Shown here: piece after piece, positions 1 to 7,945 of the stretch
Position numbering within the stretch: the stretch's first letter is position 1
How the letters are laid out: each line of letters starts with the position of its first letter
Source of the DNA: Chitinophaga japonensis
GTDB taxonomy: Bacteria > Bacteroidota > Bacteroidia > Chitinophagales > Chitinophagaceae
DNA: 64,000 bases
NCBI RefSeq assembly: GCF_007830125.1
Contig: NZ_VLLG01000002.1
Location: forward strand, 1,620,550-1,684,549
Reading direction: 5' to 3'
Program-made: the position numbers and the translations under genes
Notes under the pieces: model-generated
Database searches by the model: none
Told to the model about the DNA's origin: nothing
Seen by the model: only the letters and a program-made list of their open reading frames with translations

Positions 1-1206
1 GGTGTGGATGTTCAGCTCGCCTTTGCCGGGCGGCATGGCTTCTATCGCATTAATGATAATATTCAGCAGGGCGATCTCCACTTTCTCCGCATCGGCAGGT
101 ACCAGGATATCCGGATCTACCAGCCGTTTTTCCACTTTTACTTCATGTAATTGCAGGCGGTCCTGCGCCAGCCCCAGCGCTTTTTCTGTCAGTTCATTGA
201 CGCCATGCGGCTGCATGTGCAGCTCTATCATGCGCGTGCTGTGCAGCAGCTCGGTAATGAGCTGGTTGATGCGGATGCAGTTCCGTTCAATGATATCGGT
301 ATATAACTGGCTGTCCTCCGAGTCCGGCGGCTCCTGTTTAAACTGGCTCACGGCCAGCAGGATATTGGTGAGGGGGTTCCTTACTTCATGTGCTATTACC
401 CGGGCAATGCGGCCGGTGATCACGAACTTTTGCTGCTGCTGCTTCTCCTGCTCCTCTTTTTTCTTTTCCGTAATGTCCTGCACCACGCACAGGAATATCT
501 GTTCTGCTTCATCCAGCATGACGGCATTGACGAGCACGTCCAGCTTTTTGCCAGCCTTGTTCACAAAATTATATTCCGTTTGTACGCTGCCCTGCTCCCC
601 GCATATCTGGTCAAAGAAATGCCGGCACTGCTCCTCGAAGAGGAACAGGTCCTTCAGGTTCATGCGCATTATTTCCTCTTTGCTGTACTGCAGCACCCTC
701 AAAGCGGAAGGGTTCGCATCTATAATGTTCTTGTCGCAATCCGCCAGCAGGATCAGGTCATGGGCTTTTTCAAATACGCCGTAGTACTTTTTCTCGCTCT
801 CCGCCAGGGTGCGCAGGTGGTTCATTTCATCCAGCGCATAGCGGATGGAACGTTCCAGCAGGTCTGCACTGATGTCGCCTTTTACCAGGTAGTCGGAAGC
901 GCCGGCCATCATAGCCTCCTTGTCAATGTTATAGTCTCCCTTGCCGGTCAGCATGATCACCGGGGCCTTGTAATGCAGTTGCTGGAAATGGTGGAGAATG
1001 TCTATACCGGTATAGGGCCCCAGCCGGTAATCCACCAGGTAAATGTCGTGCGCGCGGCGCTCTATTTCTGTCAGGGCCAGCGCATAGGTGGGCGCCCATT
1101 CCAGTTGGTACTGCCCCGGCGAAATGTCCTGCAGCAGCTCGTTTACCAGGAAAAAATCATCTTCGTCATCATCAATCATCAAAATATGTATGGGTTGGTC
1201 TGTCAT
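1..1206 (-). CDS. Hybrid response regulator / PAS sensor histidine kinase, 3' end outside window
   Basis: A signalling protein read from an ATG at 1206; 402 codons are visible and the gene runs off the left edge. Residues 1-120 form a receiver domain (acidic pocket DDDEDD near residue 12, phospho-acceptor Asp59 in YLVDYRLG, conserved Lys in YLVKGD). A PAS domain follows (about 130-250), then a HisKA helix with the phosphorylatable His in VIAHEVRNPLTN. The window ends within the ATPase domain, just after the N-box (NIIINAIEAM). There is no membrane segment, so it is probably cytoplasmic. Its ATGA start overlaps the stop of the upstream response regulator, which suggests translational coupling and a relay kinase, regulator, hybrid. 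The signal is unknown. Confidence 0.9.
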   Translation of the reverse strand, partial: MTDQPIHILMIDDDEDDFFLVNELLQDISPGQYQLEWAPTYALALTEIERRAHDIYLVDYRLGPYTGIDILHHFQQLHYKAPVIMLTGKGDYNIDKEAMMAGASDYLVKGDISADLLERSIRYALDEMNHLRTLAESEKKYYGVFEKAHDLILLADCDKNIIDANPSALRVLQYSKEEIMRMNLKDLFLFEEQCRHFFDQICGEQGSVQTEYNFVNKAGKKLDVLVNAVMLDEAEQIFLCVVQDITEKKKEEQEKQQQQKFVITGRIARVIAHEVRNPLTNILLAVSQFKQEPPDSEDSQLYTDIIERNCIRINQLITELLHSTRMIELHMQPHGVNELTEKALGLAQDRLQLHEVKVEKRLVDPDILVPADAEKVEIALLNIIINAIEAMPPGKGELNIHT

Positions 1207-1670
1207 GGCAGTGTTTGAACATTTGGCAGTGCTACGAACTCAAACCAGTATCTCCAGAGGGTTTGGGTGAAGGTCACCAGTTGCCGGAAAGTAACGGGCT
1301 TAATGATGAAGCTGTTCACCCCCAGCTCGTAGCTGTTTAATACATCTTTTTCTTCCGTCGACGTGGTTAGTATGATAACGGGAATACTTTTCAGGTAATG
1401 GTCCGTTTTGATCTCCTTCAGCGCCTCCCGCCCGTCCTTTTTTGGCATATTCAGGTCCATGAGGATAATTTGCGGAAGCGGGTGTTGCAGCTCATCCGCA
1501 TAAGCGCCTTTCCGTTTCAGGTAACATATCAGTTCCTCTCCATTTTCTACGAATTTAACGTTGTGGTCAAAGTCATGCTCGTCAAAAGCCGCTTTCAGCA
1601 ATTCCCTGTCATCTGCATCATCCTCCGCAATTAGGATGCTAAACTTTCCCGCCGGCGTTCCTGGGCTCAT
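1203..1670 (-). CDS. Single-domain response regulator
   Basis: A 155-residue protein made of one receiver domain with no DNA-binding or enzymatic output. It shows the acidic pair (AEDDADD, about residues 15-21), the phospho-acceptor Asp in LMDLNMPKKDG, the conserved Thr/Ser in ILTTST and the Lys in IIKPV. Regulators of this Rcp1/CheY-like type usually pass phosphate to a partner or act by protein contact. The start overlaps the upstream kinase stop (ATGA at 1667-1670) and its stop overlaps the start of the hybrid kinase (1203-1206). It is therefore the middle member of a tightly coupled three-gene phosphorelay and is inferred to shuttle phosphate between the two kinases. Confidence 0.9.
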   Translation of the reverse strand: MSPGTPAGKFSILIAEDDADDRELLKAAFDEHDFDHNVKFVENGEELICYLKRKGAYADELQHPLPQIILMDLNMPKKDGREALKEIKTDHYLKSIPVIILTTSTEEKDVLNSYELGVNSFIIKPVTFRQLVTFTQTLWRYWFEFVALPNVQTLP

Positions 1671-3085
1671 TTTTTTTGTTTTAATGGTAAAATAATTACA
1701 AAGGTGGCTCCCTTGTCCGGGTAGCCGTATGCCATAATGAACCCCTGGTGGCTGTCCACTATTTTTTTACAGATGGCCAGCCCTATACCGGTGCCGGAAT
1801 ATTCGCTCACGCCATGCAGGCGCTGAAATATCAGGAATATGCGCTCTGCGTACGCCTGGTCAAACCCGATCCCGTTGTCCTCTATACAAATGCGGCAGAA
1901 GGTGTCCTCCCAGCGGTTTTCCTTGATCACGTTGATCTCTTTTCCTTTCAGCAACTGGCAGGTGATGTTGATGGCCAGGCGCCGGTCCGGGTGCGCAAAT
2001 TTGATGGCATTGGCCAGCAGGTTCTGGAACAGTTGCTGGAAATTGGTAGCATTGCCTTCCACCACCGGCAGCTCTGCCGCATTTACCACGGCGTTCTTTT
2101 CCTGCAGGCTCAGTTCCAGGTCGCTCAGCACGTTCTGCAGCAACTGGCTCAGGTCCACGGCCGCAACGCTTTCCGGGGCTGTGCGGCCCGCCCTGGAGAA
2201 TGCCAGCAGGTCACTGATCAGCACCCGCATACGGGATACCGCTACCACCATGCGGTCCAGCAGTTGCGAGGCGTCCGGCGGCAACTGCTCCCGGTATTTC
2301 ACCTGCAGCCGGTCGCTGAAAGTGGATATTTTGCGCAGTGGCTCCTGCAGGTCATGGGAGGCTACATAGGCGAACTGCTCCAGCTCCTGGTTGCTTTTGT
2401 TCAGCAGCATAATGTTCTGCTGCAGGTCCCGCTGGTAGGATTTGAGCTTGGATTCAATATGCAATTGCAGCCTGAATTCCCTGGTAAGGGTAATATAGGA
2501 GTAGATGCCGATCAGGATAGCCACCAGTGAAGAAATGAAGATCACCGGTACCCAGATGGCGGAGAAGAAGCGGAACAGCTCCGCCTTCTCATGGAGCTGC
2601 GCATTCTCAATATGCATCATGGCCTGCACCCGCCGCTCAATACGCTCCATGATGCGTTCCCCCTCCGTAACGGACTGTTTTTCCTTCCGCGGGGTGTCCC
2701 GGCGGGCGCCCACTCTTAGCTGCGCGTACTTGATATCCAGCAGCCGCCTTAAAGTGTCCAGGTGCTCCTGCTGCCGGGGATTGCCGGCTGTGATGCGGCG
2801 CAGCGCATGGTACTCATCCGCTATGCGGTTGCTTCTCTCCTCCATGTCCGGCCGCAGAAAAGAGCTGTCGTTGGTAAGATTGTAGCCCCTGATGGCGGCT
2901 TCGGCATCCTTCAGTTGCTTTACGATCGTTTCCAGCCGCCTGGATACTTCTATGGCACGGTTGAGCCTGGTGGCGTTGTCCAGCAGGTTCTTGGTGACCA
3001 GGTAAGAAAAAAAAGAGGCAGCGATAATAACCGAGAAAGCAATGAAAAAGCCTAGCCGTATTTTCTTTTGTACCGGATTATGCAT
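1667..3085 (-). CDS. Membrane-bound sensor histidine kinase with CHASE3-like sensor
   Basis: 472 residues. An N-terminal membrane segment (about 13-32) and a second one (about 174-197) flank a helical extracytoplasmic sensor resembling CHASE3 domains, including the common motif RGYNLTND. A coiled region leads to a HisKA domain (YVASHDLQEPLRKI, His in SHD) and a full HATPase_c domain with N-box (NLLANAIKFAH), G1 (DNGIGFD) and G2 (GTGIGLAICKKIV). It should autophosphorylate at the inner membrane. The architecture resembles bacteriophytochrome-style or Cph1-type kinases paired with Rcp1 regulators, matching the regulator directly downstream (ATGA overlap). It is the first gene of the operon; a promoter-like TATATTTG lies 20 nt upstream. 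Confidence 0.92.
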   Translation of the reverse strand: MHNPVQKKIRLGFFIAFSVIIAASFFSYLVTKNLLDNATRLNRAIEVSRRLETIVKQLKDAEAAIRGYNLTNDSSFLRPDMEERSNRIADEYHALRRITAGNPRQQEHLDTLRRLLDIKYAQLRVGARRDTPRKEKQSVTEGERIMERIERRVQAMMHIENAQLHEKAELFRFFSAIWVPVIFISSLVAILIGIYSYITLTREFRLQLHIESKLKSYQRDLQQNIMLLNKSNQELEQFAYVASHDLQEPLRKISTFSDRLQVKYREQLPPDASQLLDRMVVAVSRMRVLISDLLAFSRAGRTAPESVAAVDLSQLLQNVLSDLELSLQEKNAVVNAAELPVVEGNATNFQQLFQNLLANAIKFAHPDRRLAINITCQLLKGKEINVIKENRWEDTFCRICIEDNGIGFDQAYAERIFLIFQRLHGVSEYSGTGIGLAICKKIVDSHQGFIMAYGYPDKGATFVIILPLKQKK

Positions 3086-3104
3086 GCGTTAAGTACTTCT
3101 GTAT

Positions 3105-3112
3105 CAAATATA
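3105..3112 (-). promoter_or_regulatory. -7 element (TATATTTG) of the phosphorelay operon
   Basis: On the minus strand TATATTTG matches the Bacteroidota -7 consensus TAnnTTTG exactly and ends 20 nt before the kinase start, giving a short leader. No clear TTTG -33 box is seen at the usual distance, only TTTC. Confidence 0.4.
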
Positions 3113-3345
3113 ACCAATCTTTTCCCGTGAAAGAATTTCCACATTGTGAAAATGGATTTCTACAGCACTGGCGGGCATTTGCGGCGATTGGCGAATAGAG
3201 CTTGCGGCGCTTATCTCTGTAAAAAAGCGGAAACGGTATACTATGTGCCAATGGAATGAACTTTGTTTTACACGTTGTATACTGTACGACTTTTACAAAC
3301 TGGTACATGCATCACACATATTTTCTCATCTCAAAAACGTAAATC

Positions 3346-3537
3346 ATGAAACCTGGACAGGATAAGGGCGATAAGCCGAAAGGCAATCCGAAAGTGCCGC
3401 CCGAAATAAAACATCCGCCCGGTAAAGACAGCAACCCATCGCAGCAATCGCCGGACAAGCGCGAAATACCGGACGAGATACCCGAACGGGAAATAAAACG
3501 TACTCCTGCCAACCCGCAGGACAGGAAAAAGAGCTAA
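3346..3537 (+). CDS. Small Lys/Pro-rich hypothetical protein
   Basis: A 63-residue reading frame of strongly biased composition: Lys, Pro, Asp/Glu, Asn and Gln dominate, with no Cys and hardly any hydrophobic residues, so the product should be unfolded and highly charged. It ends 43 nt before the YciF-like gene on the same strand, suggesting joint expression in the stress block. No family was recognised. The composition resembles small disordered stress proteins of Bacteroidota, but that is an impression, not a homology. The overlapping frame on the other strand (3312-3512) is just its Gly/Ser/Phe-rich shadow. Confidence 0.5.
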   Translation: MKPGQDKGDKPKGNPKVPPEIKHPPGKDSNPSQQSPDKREIPDEIPEREIKRTPANPQDRKKS

Positions 3538-3579
3538 ACGTTCAACACTATTTTATTCATGCATTAAAACTCAATTTTT

Positions 3580-4140
3580 ATGGCTGGTACAACAAGAACA
3601 TCATCCAGAACTACAAAGGCCGCTTCCTCCAGGAGCAAACATAATGGCGACTCCCGGTTCCATCACCTGTTCATGGACGAGCTTAAAGACATTTACTGGG
3701 CCGAAAAGCACCTGGTAAAAGCCCTCCCGAAAATGCGCAAGGCCGCTACTTCCGAAGAACTGGCCAATGCCATAGAAGAGCACCTGGAAGTAACCAAGGA
3801 GCACGTAACCCGCCTGGAAAACATTTTTGACATGATGGGCGTAAGGGCCACCGGGAAAAAATGTGATGCCATGGAGGGCCTGATAGCAGAAGGCCAAACC
3901 GTGATCAGCGATACGGAAGAGGACAGCGCTGTCAGGGATGCAGGCCTGATCATAGCTGCGCAAAAGATCGAGCACTATGAAATAGCCGCCTATGGGAGCC
4001 TCCGCGCCCTGGCCATGAAAATGGGGCATACGGAAGCAGCATCCCTGCTGGAACAAACGCTGGACGAAGAGAAGGAAACAGACCAACTGCTGACCGAAAT
4101 TGCAGAGTCTTCTATTAATGAAGAAGCCGCTGCAGAATAA
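3580..4140 (+). CDS. YciF/DUF892 ferritin-like stress protein
   Basis: 186 residues. After a basic Ser/Thr/Lys-rich tail (1-25) comes a DUF892 domain of antiparallel helices beginning at FHHLFMDELKDIYWAEKHL. The Glu/His pattern of ferritin-like di-metal carriers is present, including EEHLEVTKEHVTRLE and KIEHYEIAAYGSL. Family members (E. coli YciE/YciF) accumulate under stress and are thought to bind metal or protect against oxidants; a biochemical role is not established. The basic tail is an addition to the core domain and could bind nucleic acid (inference). The gene opens a stress/DNA-integrity block and is followed by a strong hairpin at 4170-4204. Confidence 0.9.
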   Translation: MAGTTRTSSRTTKAASSRSKHNGDSRFHHLFMDELKDIYWAEKHLVKALPKMRKAATSEELANAIEEHLEVTKEHVTRLENIFDMMGVRATGKKCDAMEGLIAEGQTVISDTEEDSAVRDAGLIIAAQKIEHYEIAAYGSLRALAMKMGHTEAASLLEQTLDEEKETDQLLTEIAESSINEEAAAE

Positions 4141-4169
4141 TGCTGTATTTCATTGAATGGAAACCCATG

Positions 4170-4204
4170 AAGGCCCCCTGCATATAAATGCAGGCGGCCT
4201 TTTA
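4170..4204 (+). terminator. Intrinsic terminator after the YciF-like gene
   Basis: A hairpin whose outer AAGGCC pairs with GGCCTT and inner CTGCAT pairs with ATGCAG around an ATAA loop, followed by TTTT. It lies 29 nt past the DUF892 stop and 14 nt before the next start. Confidence 0.75.
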
Positions 4205-4217
4205 AATTCCGGAGCCG

Positions 4218-4796
4218 ATGCAATCACCAATTACCTTCATACATGATCACTGCCTGGCAAATGGCCTTACCATTGCCGTAGCAGAAAGCGTAACTGCCGG
4301 GTACCTGCAGATGCTTTTGAGCAGGGCAGCAGGCGCCACGCAGTTTTTCCAGGGTGGCATTACGGCCTATAACACCGGCCAGAAGGTAAAGCACCTGGGG
4401 GTGGAGCCGATACATGCGCAGTCCTGTAACGCCATATCGCCACAGGTGGCCGCCCAGATGGCGCTGGGTGTTTGCACGCTGTTCAACAGCAGCATGGGAC
4501 TGGCGGTTACCGGCTATGCCGCACCGGTACCGGAACTGGGCGTCCGGGAGCTGTACGCTTATTACGCCATTGCCTGTAAAGGCAGCATTATAGCAGCACA
4601 ACGGATCATGCCCGCAGCTACGGAGCCGGAGAAGGTTATGGAGGAATATGCATGGCGGATCATCCACGACTGCTGCAACTGCTTCAGGGAATATGACATG
4701 AATGGAGTGATCACTAAAAAAGGATATTATGCAAAAGTCAGCCAAGAAAAAACCGGTACGCCCGCCGCAACACCAGGAAAGGCAACCGGGCATTGA
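4218..4796 (+). CDS. CinA C-terminal-like protein (nicotinamide-nucleotide amidohydrolase family)
   Basis: 192 residues corresponding to the CinA C-terminal (PncC) domain alone: the signature AESVTAGYLQ at 21-30, GGITAYNTGQKVKHLGV and GLAVTGYAAP. Family members deamidate nicotinamide mononucleotide in NAD recycling; several stand-alone homologues have no proven activity. The usual GIAGP motif is altered here (GYAAP), so activity is uncertain. The C-terminal tail (about residue 165 onward) is low-complexity and overlaps the start of the next gene by 68 nt in another frame. That suggests either a late, unconserved extension or translational coupling. Confidence 0.8.
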   Translation: MQSPITFIHDHCLANGLTIAVAESVTAGYLQMLLSRAAGATQFFQGGITAYNTGQKVKHLGVEPIHAQSCNAISPQVAAQMALGVCTLFNSSMGLAVTGYAAPVPELGVRELYAYYAIACKGSIIAAQRIMPAATEPEKVMEEYAWRIIHDCCNCFREYDMNGVITKKGYYAKVSQEKTGTPAATPGKATGH

Positions 4797-5598
4797 AAAG
4801 GAAATGCGGCCCGAGCCGCAGTATGCCAGGCCGCCCACCCCGCCCGGCGGGCGCCTGAAGGATAAGGTGGCCATCATTACCGGCGGCGACAGCGGTATAG
4901 GCCGCGCAGTAGCCGTAGCCTTTGCCGGGGAAGGCGCGCAGGTGGTCATTGCCTACCTGGACGAAGAAGTGGATGCCCGCAAAACGCAGCAACTGGTAGA
5001 GGAGCGGGGAAGCAAGGCCCTGCTGGTAGCCGGCGATGTATCCAAAGAAAAGCATTGCCAGCGTATTGTACAGCAGGCCATCAAAAAGTTCGGGCAGGTG
5101 GATATTGTAGTGAACAATGCCGCCGTACAGTATCCCCAGCCTTCCATTGAAAATATCACCGCCGAACAGTTGCAGCGTACTTTTGCTACCAACATTTTCG
5201 CTCATTTTTATCTTACAAAAGCCGCCCTGCCACACCTGAAAAAGGGAAGCAGCATTATCAACACCACTTCGGTGACCGCTTACCGCGGCAGCTCCCACCT
5301 GCTGGACTATGCGGCCACCAAAGGCGCTATTGTAAGCTTTACCCGCTCCCTTTCCGCCGCGCTGGCAGAAATGGGCATCCGGGTAAACGGGGTGGCGCCC
5401 GGCCCTATCTGGACGCCGCTGATACCGGCTACCTTCCCGGCGGAAGGAGTGGCGAAATTTGGCACCGATGTACCGCTGAAACGGGCCGGGGAGCCGGCAG
5501 AAGTAGCGCCCTGCTATGTATTCCTGGCCAGCGACGATGCCAGCTACATCACCGGGCAGGTGCTGCATCCCAACGGCGGAGAGATCATCAACGGATAA
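4729..5598 (+). CDS. General-stress short-chain dehydrogenase (YghA/YdaD-like SDR)
   Basis: 289 residues. The N-terminal extension (PPQHQERQPGIEKEM, residues 11-25) is typical of stress SDRs such as E. coli YghA and B. subtilis YdaD. That supports the ATG at 4729 despite the 68-nt overlap with the CinA-like gene; a start at 4804 would delete it. The Rossmann motif TGGDSGIG (about 51-58), NNAAVQ, the catalytic Ser (TTSVTAY) and the Tyr-Lys pair (YAATK) are present, so it should be an active NAD(P)-dependent oxidoreductase of unknown substrate. The C-terminal HPNGGEIING is also characteristic. Topoisomerase IB follows after 10 nt. Confidence 0.92.
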   Translation: MQKSAKKKPVRPPQHQERQPGIEKEMRPEPQYARPPTPPGGRLKDKVAIITGGDSGIGRAVAVAFAGEGAQVVIAYLDEEVDARKTQQLVEERGSKALLVAGDVSKEKHCQRIVQQAIKKFGQVDIVVNNAAVQYPQPSIENITAEQLQRTFATNIFAHFYLTKAALPHLKKGSSIINTTSVTAYRGSSHLLDYAATKGAIVSFTRSLSAALAEMGIRVNGVAPGPIWTPLIPATFPAEGVAKFGTDVPLKRAGEPAEVAPCYVFLASDDASYITGQVLHPNGGEIING

Positions 5599-5608
5599 TA
5601 GTGCATAT

Positions 5609-6655
5609 ATGGAGATCGCGGATACATTGGAGGTGGCCAGGGCCGCCCGGCTTCGCTATGTCAGAACAGACATGCCCGGTTATACCCGTGTGAAGAACGG
5701 GCAGGAAGTATATTATACCGACCGGCAGGGCCAAAGGATCACAGATGAAGCCACACTGGAGCGCATCCGCAAGCTGGTATTGCCGCCGGCCTGGGAGCAG
5801 GTATGGATATGCCCTTATGCCAACGGCCATTTGCAGGCTACCGGTATAGATGCGATGGGCCGCCGCCAGTACCGCTATCATAACACCTGGACGGAGGTGC
5901 GGAATGAGACCAAGTACGACCGCCTGCTACATTTTGGGGAGAAACTGCCCCAGATACGAAAGCGGCTGCAAGCCGGGCTCAGGAAAAAGCAGATGGATAA
6001 GGAGAAGGTGACCGCCATTGCATTAAGCGTGCTGCAGGAAACCTGGATACGGGTAGGCAATTCCGCCTATGAGAAGCTGTATGGTTCTTACGGGTTGACC
6101 ACCCTGCGCAACCGGCACCTGAAAATAAACGGCAGCACGCTTTTCTTTCATTTTAAAGGCAAAAAAGGCGTTGTGCAGCAGATCATGGTCCGGCATACGG
6201 CCCTGGCCAGGATGCTGAAAAAAGTAAAGGATATCCCGGGACAGGAGCTGTTCCAGTATTATGATGAACAGGGCGAGCACCGCAGCCTGGATTCCGGCGA
6301 TATGAACGATTTCCTGAAAGCATGTACGGAAGAGGATTTTTCCTGTAAGGACTTTCGTACCTGGGCCGGCAGCGTGCATGCGCTGAACCTGCTGGCAGAC
6401 CTGCCTCCCTTTGAATCGGCTACCGCCTGCAAACGCAATGTGATAAGTGTAATGGACGGCGTAGCCGCCAGGTTGGGGAATACCAGGGCGGTTTGCAAAA
6501 AATATTATGTGCACCCCCGCTTGCTGGAGGCGTATGAGGATGGTTCCCTGGAGCCTTACCTGCAGCGGGTGCGAAGTAGCCGGAACCGCCCTGAAAATGG
6601 CGTCCTGCACCATGATGAGAAAGTGCTGCTGGCTTTCCTGCGAAAGAACAGGTAG
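5609..6655 (+). CDS. DNA topoisomerase IB
   Basis: 348 residues from ATG 5609, 10 nt after the SDR stop; the frame is open further upstream but would overlap the SDR. It is a poxvirus/Deinococcus-type topoisomerase IB: an N-terminal beta domain (GYTRVKNGQEVYYTD, LPPAWEQVWICP) and a catalytic domain with KDFRTWAGS and, near the C-terminus, LGNTRAVCKKYYVHP. The second Tyr of that last motif should be the nucleophile. These enzymes relax supercoils through a 3'-phosphotyrosine nick without ATP. The position two genes before Ku-LigD suggests a shared DNA-integrity role. A 13-bp inverted repeat follows the stop. Confidence 0.92.
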   Translation: MEIADTLEVARAARLRYVRTDMPGYTRVKNGQEVYYTDRQGQRITDEATLERIRKLVLPPAWEQVWICPYANGHLQATGIDAMGRRQYRYHNTWTEVRNETKYDRLLHFGEKLPQIRKRLQAGLRKKQMDKEKVTAIALSVLQETWIRVGNSAYEKLYGSYGLTTLRNRHLKINGSTLFFHFKGKKGVVQQIMVRHTALARMLKKVKDIPGQELFQYYDEQGEHRSLDSGDMNDFLKACTEEDFSCKDFRTWAGSVHALNLLADLPPFESATACKRNVISVMDGVAARLGNTRAVCKKYYVHPRLLEAYEDGSLEPYLQRVRSSRNRPENGVLHHDEKVLLAFLRKNR

Positions 6656-6659
6656 AATG

Positions 6660-6713
6660 ATGTGCTGATATGCCGGACGGGGCTGGTACCCATCAATCAG
6701 CATATCAGCACAT
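6660..6713. repeat. Inverted repeat between convergent genes
   Basis: Perfect 13-nt arms (ATGTGCTGATATG at 6660-6672, complement at 6701-6713) around a 28-nt loop, starting five bases after the topoisomerase stop. Related CTGAT/TGATTGAT words continue to the stop of the opposing gene at 6721. It is grouped with the stop-codon-abutting repeat hairpins of this window and could also act as a terminator. Confidence 0.6.
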
Positions 6714-6720
6714 GGATCAA

Positions 6721-7062
6721 TCAGAACTGGTCGTCCCGGTCCTCTACCGGGATCTTCTTGAGAAACTCGTCAAACCCGCTTTCCGCATGCCCGCTGTAAG
6801 CACCATAAGCATCCAGTAAAAAGCCTTTCTCCCCGTCCCGGGTTTCCAGCAAATATAGCACAGAGGAATCCGCAGGATCAGACTCACCCTCAAAACGGAA
6901 GGTTCTGACGATCTTCAGCTCCTCGGCATTATATACTTTCTTACTGCCCGGTAACTGCATCCTGCCGTGATCACTCATCTTAAATTCCTGCTCGTAACCT
7001 TTGGCCCTCATCTTCTCCATTACCTGGGTAAGCGTGGCCATTTCACCTGGTTTGTCTTGCAT
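6721..7062 (-). CDS. Conserved small protein of unknown function
   Basis: 113 residues, or 106 from the Met at 7041 (MATLTQVMEKM), which fits better as a domain start. The protein has a helical N-terminus (MEKMRAKGYEQEFKM) and a beta-rich centre (KIVRTFRFEGES, SVLYLLETRDGEKGFLLDAYG). Similar short Bacteroidota proteins are often labelled phosphoribosylpyrophosphate synthetase by transfer, but no PRPP-binding loop is visible, so that name is not adopted. It lies between topoisomerase IB and Ku on the opposite strand and is probably transcribed divergently from Ku. Function unknown. Confidence 0.75.
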   Translation of the reverse strand: MQDKPGEMATLTQVMEKMRAKGYEQEFKMSDHGRMQLPGSKKVYNAEELKIVRTFRFEGESDPADSSVLYLLETRDGEKGFLLDAYGAYSGHAESGFDEFLKKIPVEDRDDQF

Positions 7063-7162
7063 AAAAAAGGTGTTTAGTTCACCTTATAAAAGTCAAAAGT
7101 TATGCCACCGGCATCCTGTTTGTAAAGTACTAGTAAGACATAAACCTCACAAACTTATTACT

Positions 7163-7945
7163 ATGCGATCCATTTGGTCGGGAACAATCGGGTTTGGGCT
7201 GGTAAACATACCGGTAAAGCTGTACAGCGCGGTGCAGGAAAGCCGCCTGGACCTGGATATGCTGGACCGGAAAAATCATGCCCGTATCCGCTACCAGCGT
7301 GTGAACGAAGATACCGGCAAGGAAGTGCCCTGGGACCAGATCGTAAAGGGCTACCTGTACAACGATGAATATGTGATCCTCGAAGAGGCGGATTTTGAGG
7401 ACGCCAGCCCTAAAAAGAGCAAGATCATAGAGATTGAGGCCTTCGTGAAGGAGAGTGAAATAGACGACATTTATTTTGAAATGCCTTATTTCATTGAGCC
7501 GGACAAAGGCGGCGCCAAAGCATATGAGCTGCTGATGAAAACCCTGCAGAAAACCGGCAAGGTGGGGCTCAGCCGTTTTGTGCTGCGCTCCAGGGAGCAC
7601 CTGGCGGTGGTGCGTCCGCGGGATAACTACCTGCTGCTGCAGCAACTGCGTTTTGAGCAGGAGCTGCGCAACCCCGAAGACCTGTCGCTGCCGGACAGCA
7701 AAGTGCGCATCAACAAAAAGGAGCTGGATATGGCGGAGGAGCTGGTGAAACAGTACAGCGCGCCTTTTGACATCAGCCAGTACAAAGATGAGTATACGGC
7801 GGAGCTGATGAAGATCATCAAAGCTAAGGCCAGCGGCAAGCGCCGTACCGTCCGTAAAATGAAGGTGGTGCACACCAAGAGCGACGACCTGTTTAACCAA
7901 CTGAAGGCCAGCCTGAGCGGCGGCGGTAAAAAACGCGCATCATGA
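7163..7945 (+). CDS. ku: Bacterial Ku protein
   Basis: 260 residues from ATG 7163; the frame is open further upstream but the conserved start MRSIWSGTIGFGLVNIPVKLY fixes it. It is a homodimeric ring protein that binds DNA double-strand ends and recruits LigD in non-homologous end joining. The Ku core covers residues 1-215 (HARIRYQRVNEDTGKEV, YFEMPYFIEPDKGG, LQQLRF). A short Lys/Arg/Ser-rich C-terminal tail (about 225-260) probably aids DNA binding. The last four bases overlap the LigD start (ATGA), so the two partners are translationally coupled. Confidence 0.96.
   Translation: MRSIWSGTIGFGLVNIPVKLYSAVQESRLDLDMLDRKNHARIRYQRVNEDTGKEVPWDQIVKGYLYNDEYVILEEADFEDASPKKSKIIEIEAFVKESEIDDIYFEMPYFIEPDKGGAKAYELLMKTLQKTGKVGLSRFVLRSREHLAVVRPRDNYLLLQQLRFEQELRNPEDLSLPDSKVRINKKELDMAEELVKQYSAPFDISQYKDEYTAELMKIIKAKASGKRRTVRKMKVVHTKSDDLFNQLKASLSGGGKKRAS

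Noticed and set aside
388..1218. Plus-strand frame with hydrophobic Leu runs
   Set aside because: It lies opposite the hybrid kinase and mirrors its coiled, Gln/Glu-rich region; no family-like features.
6721..7062. Phosphoribosylpyrophosphate synthetase
   Set aside because: The name is often transferred to such short proteins, but no PRPP or ATP site is visible in 113 residues.
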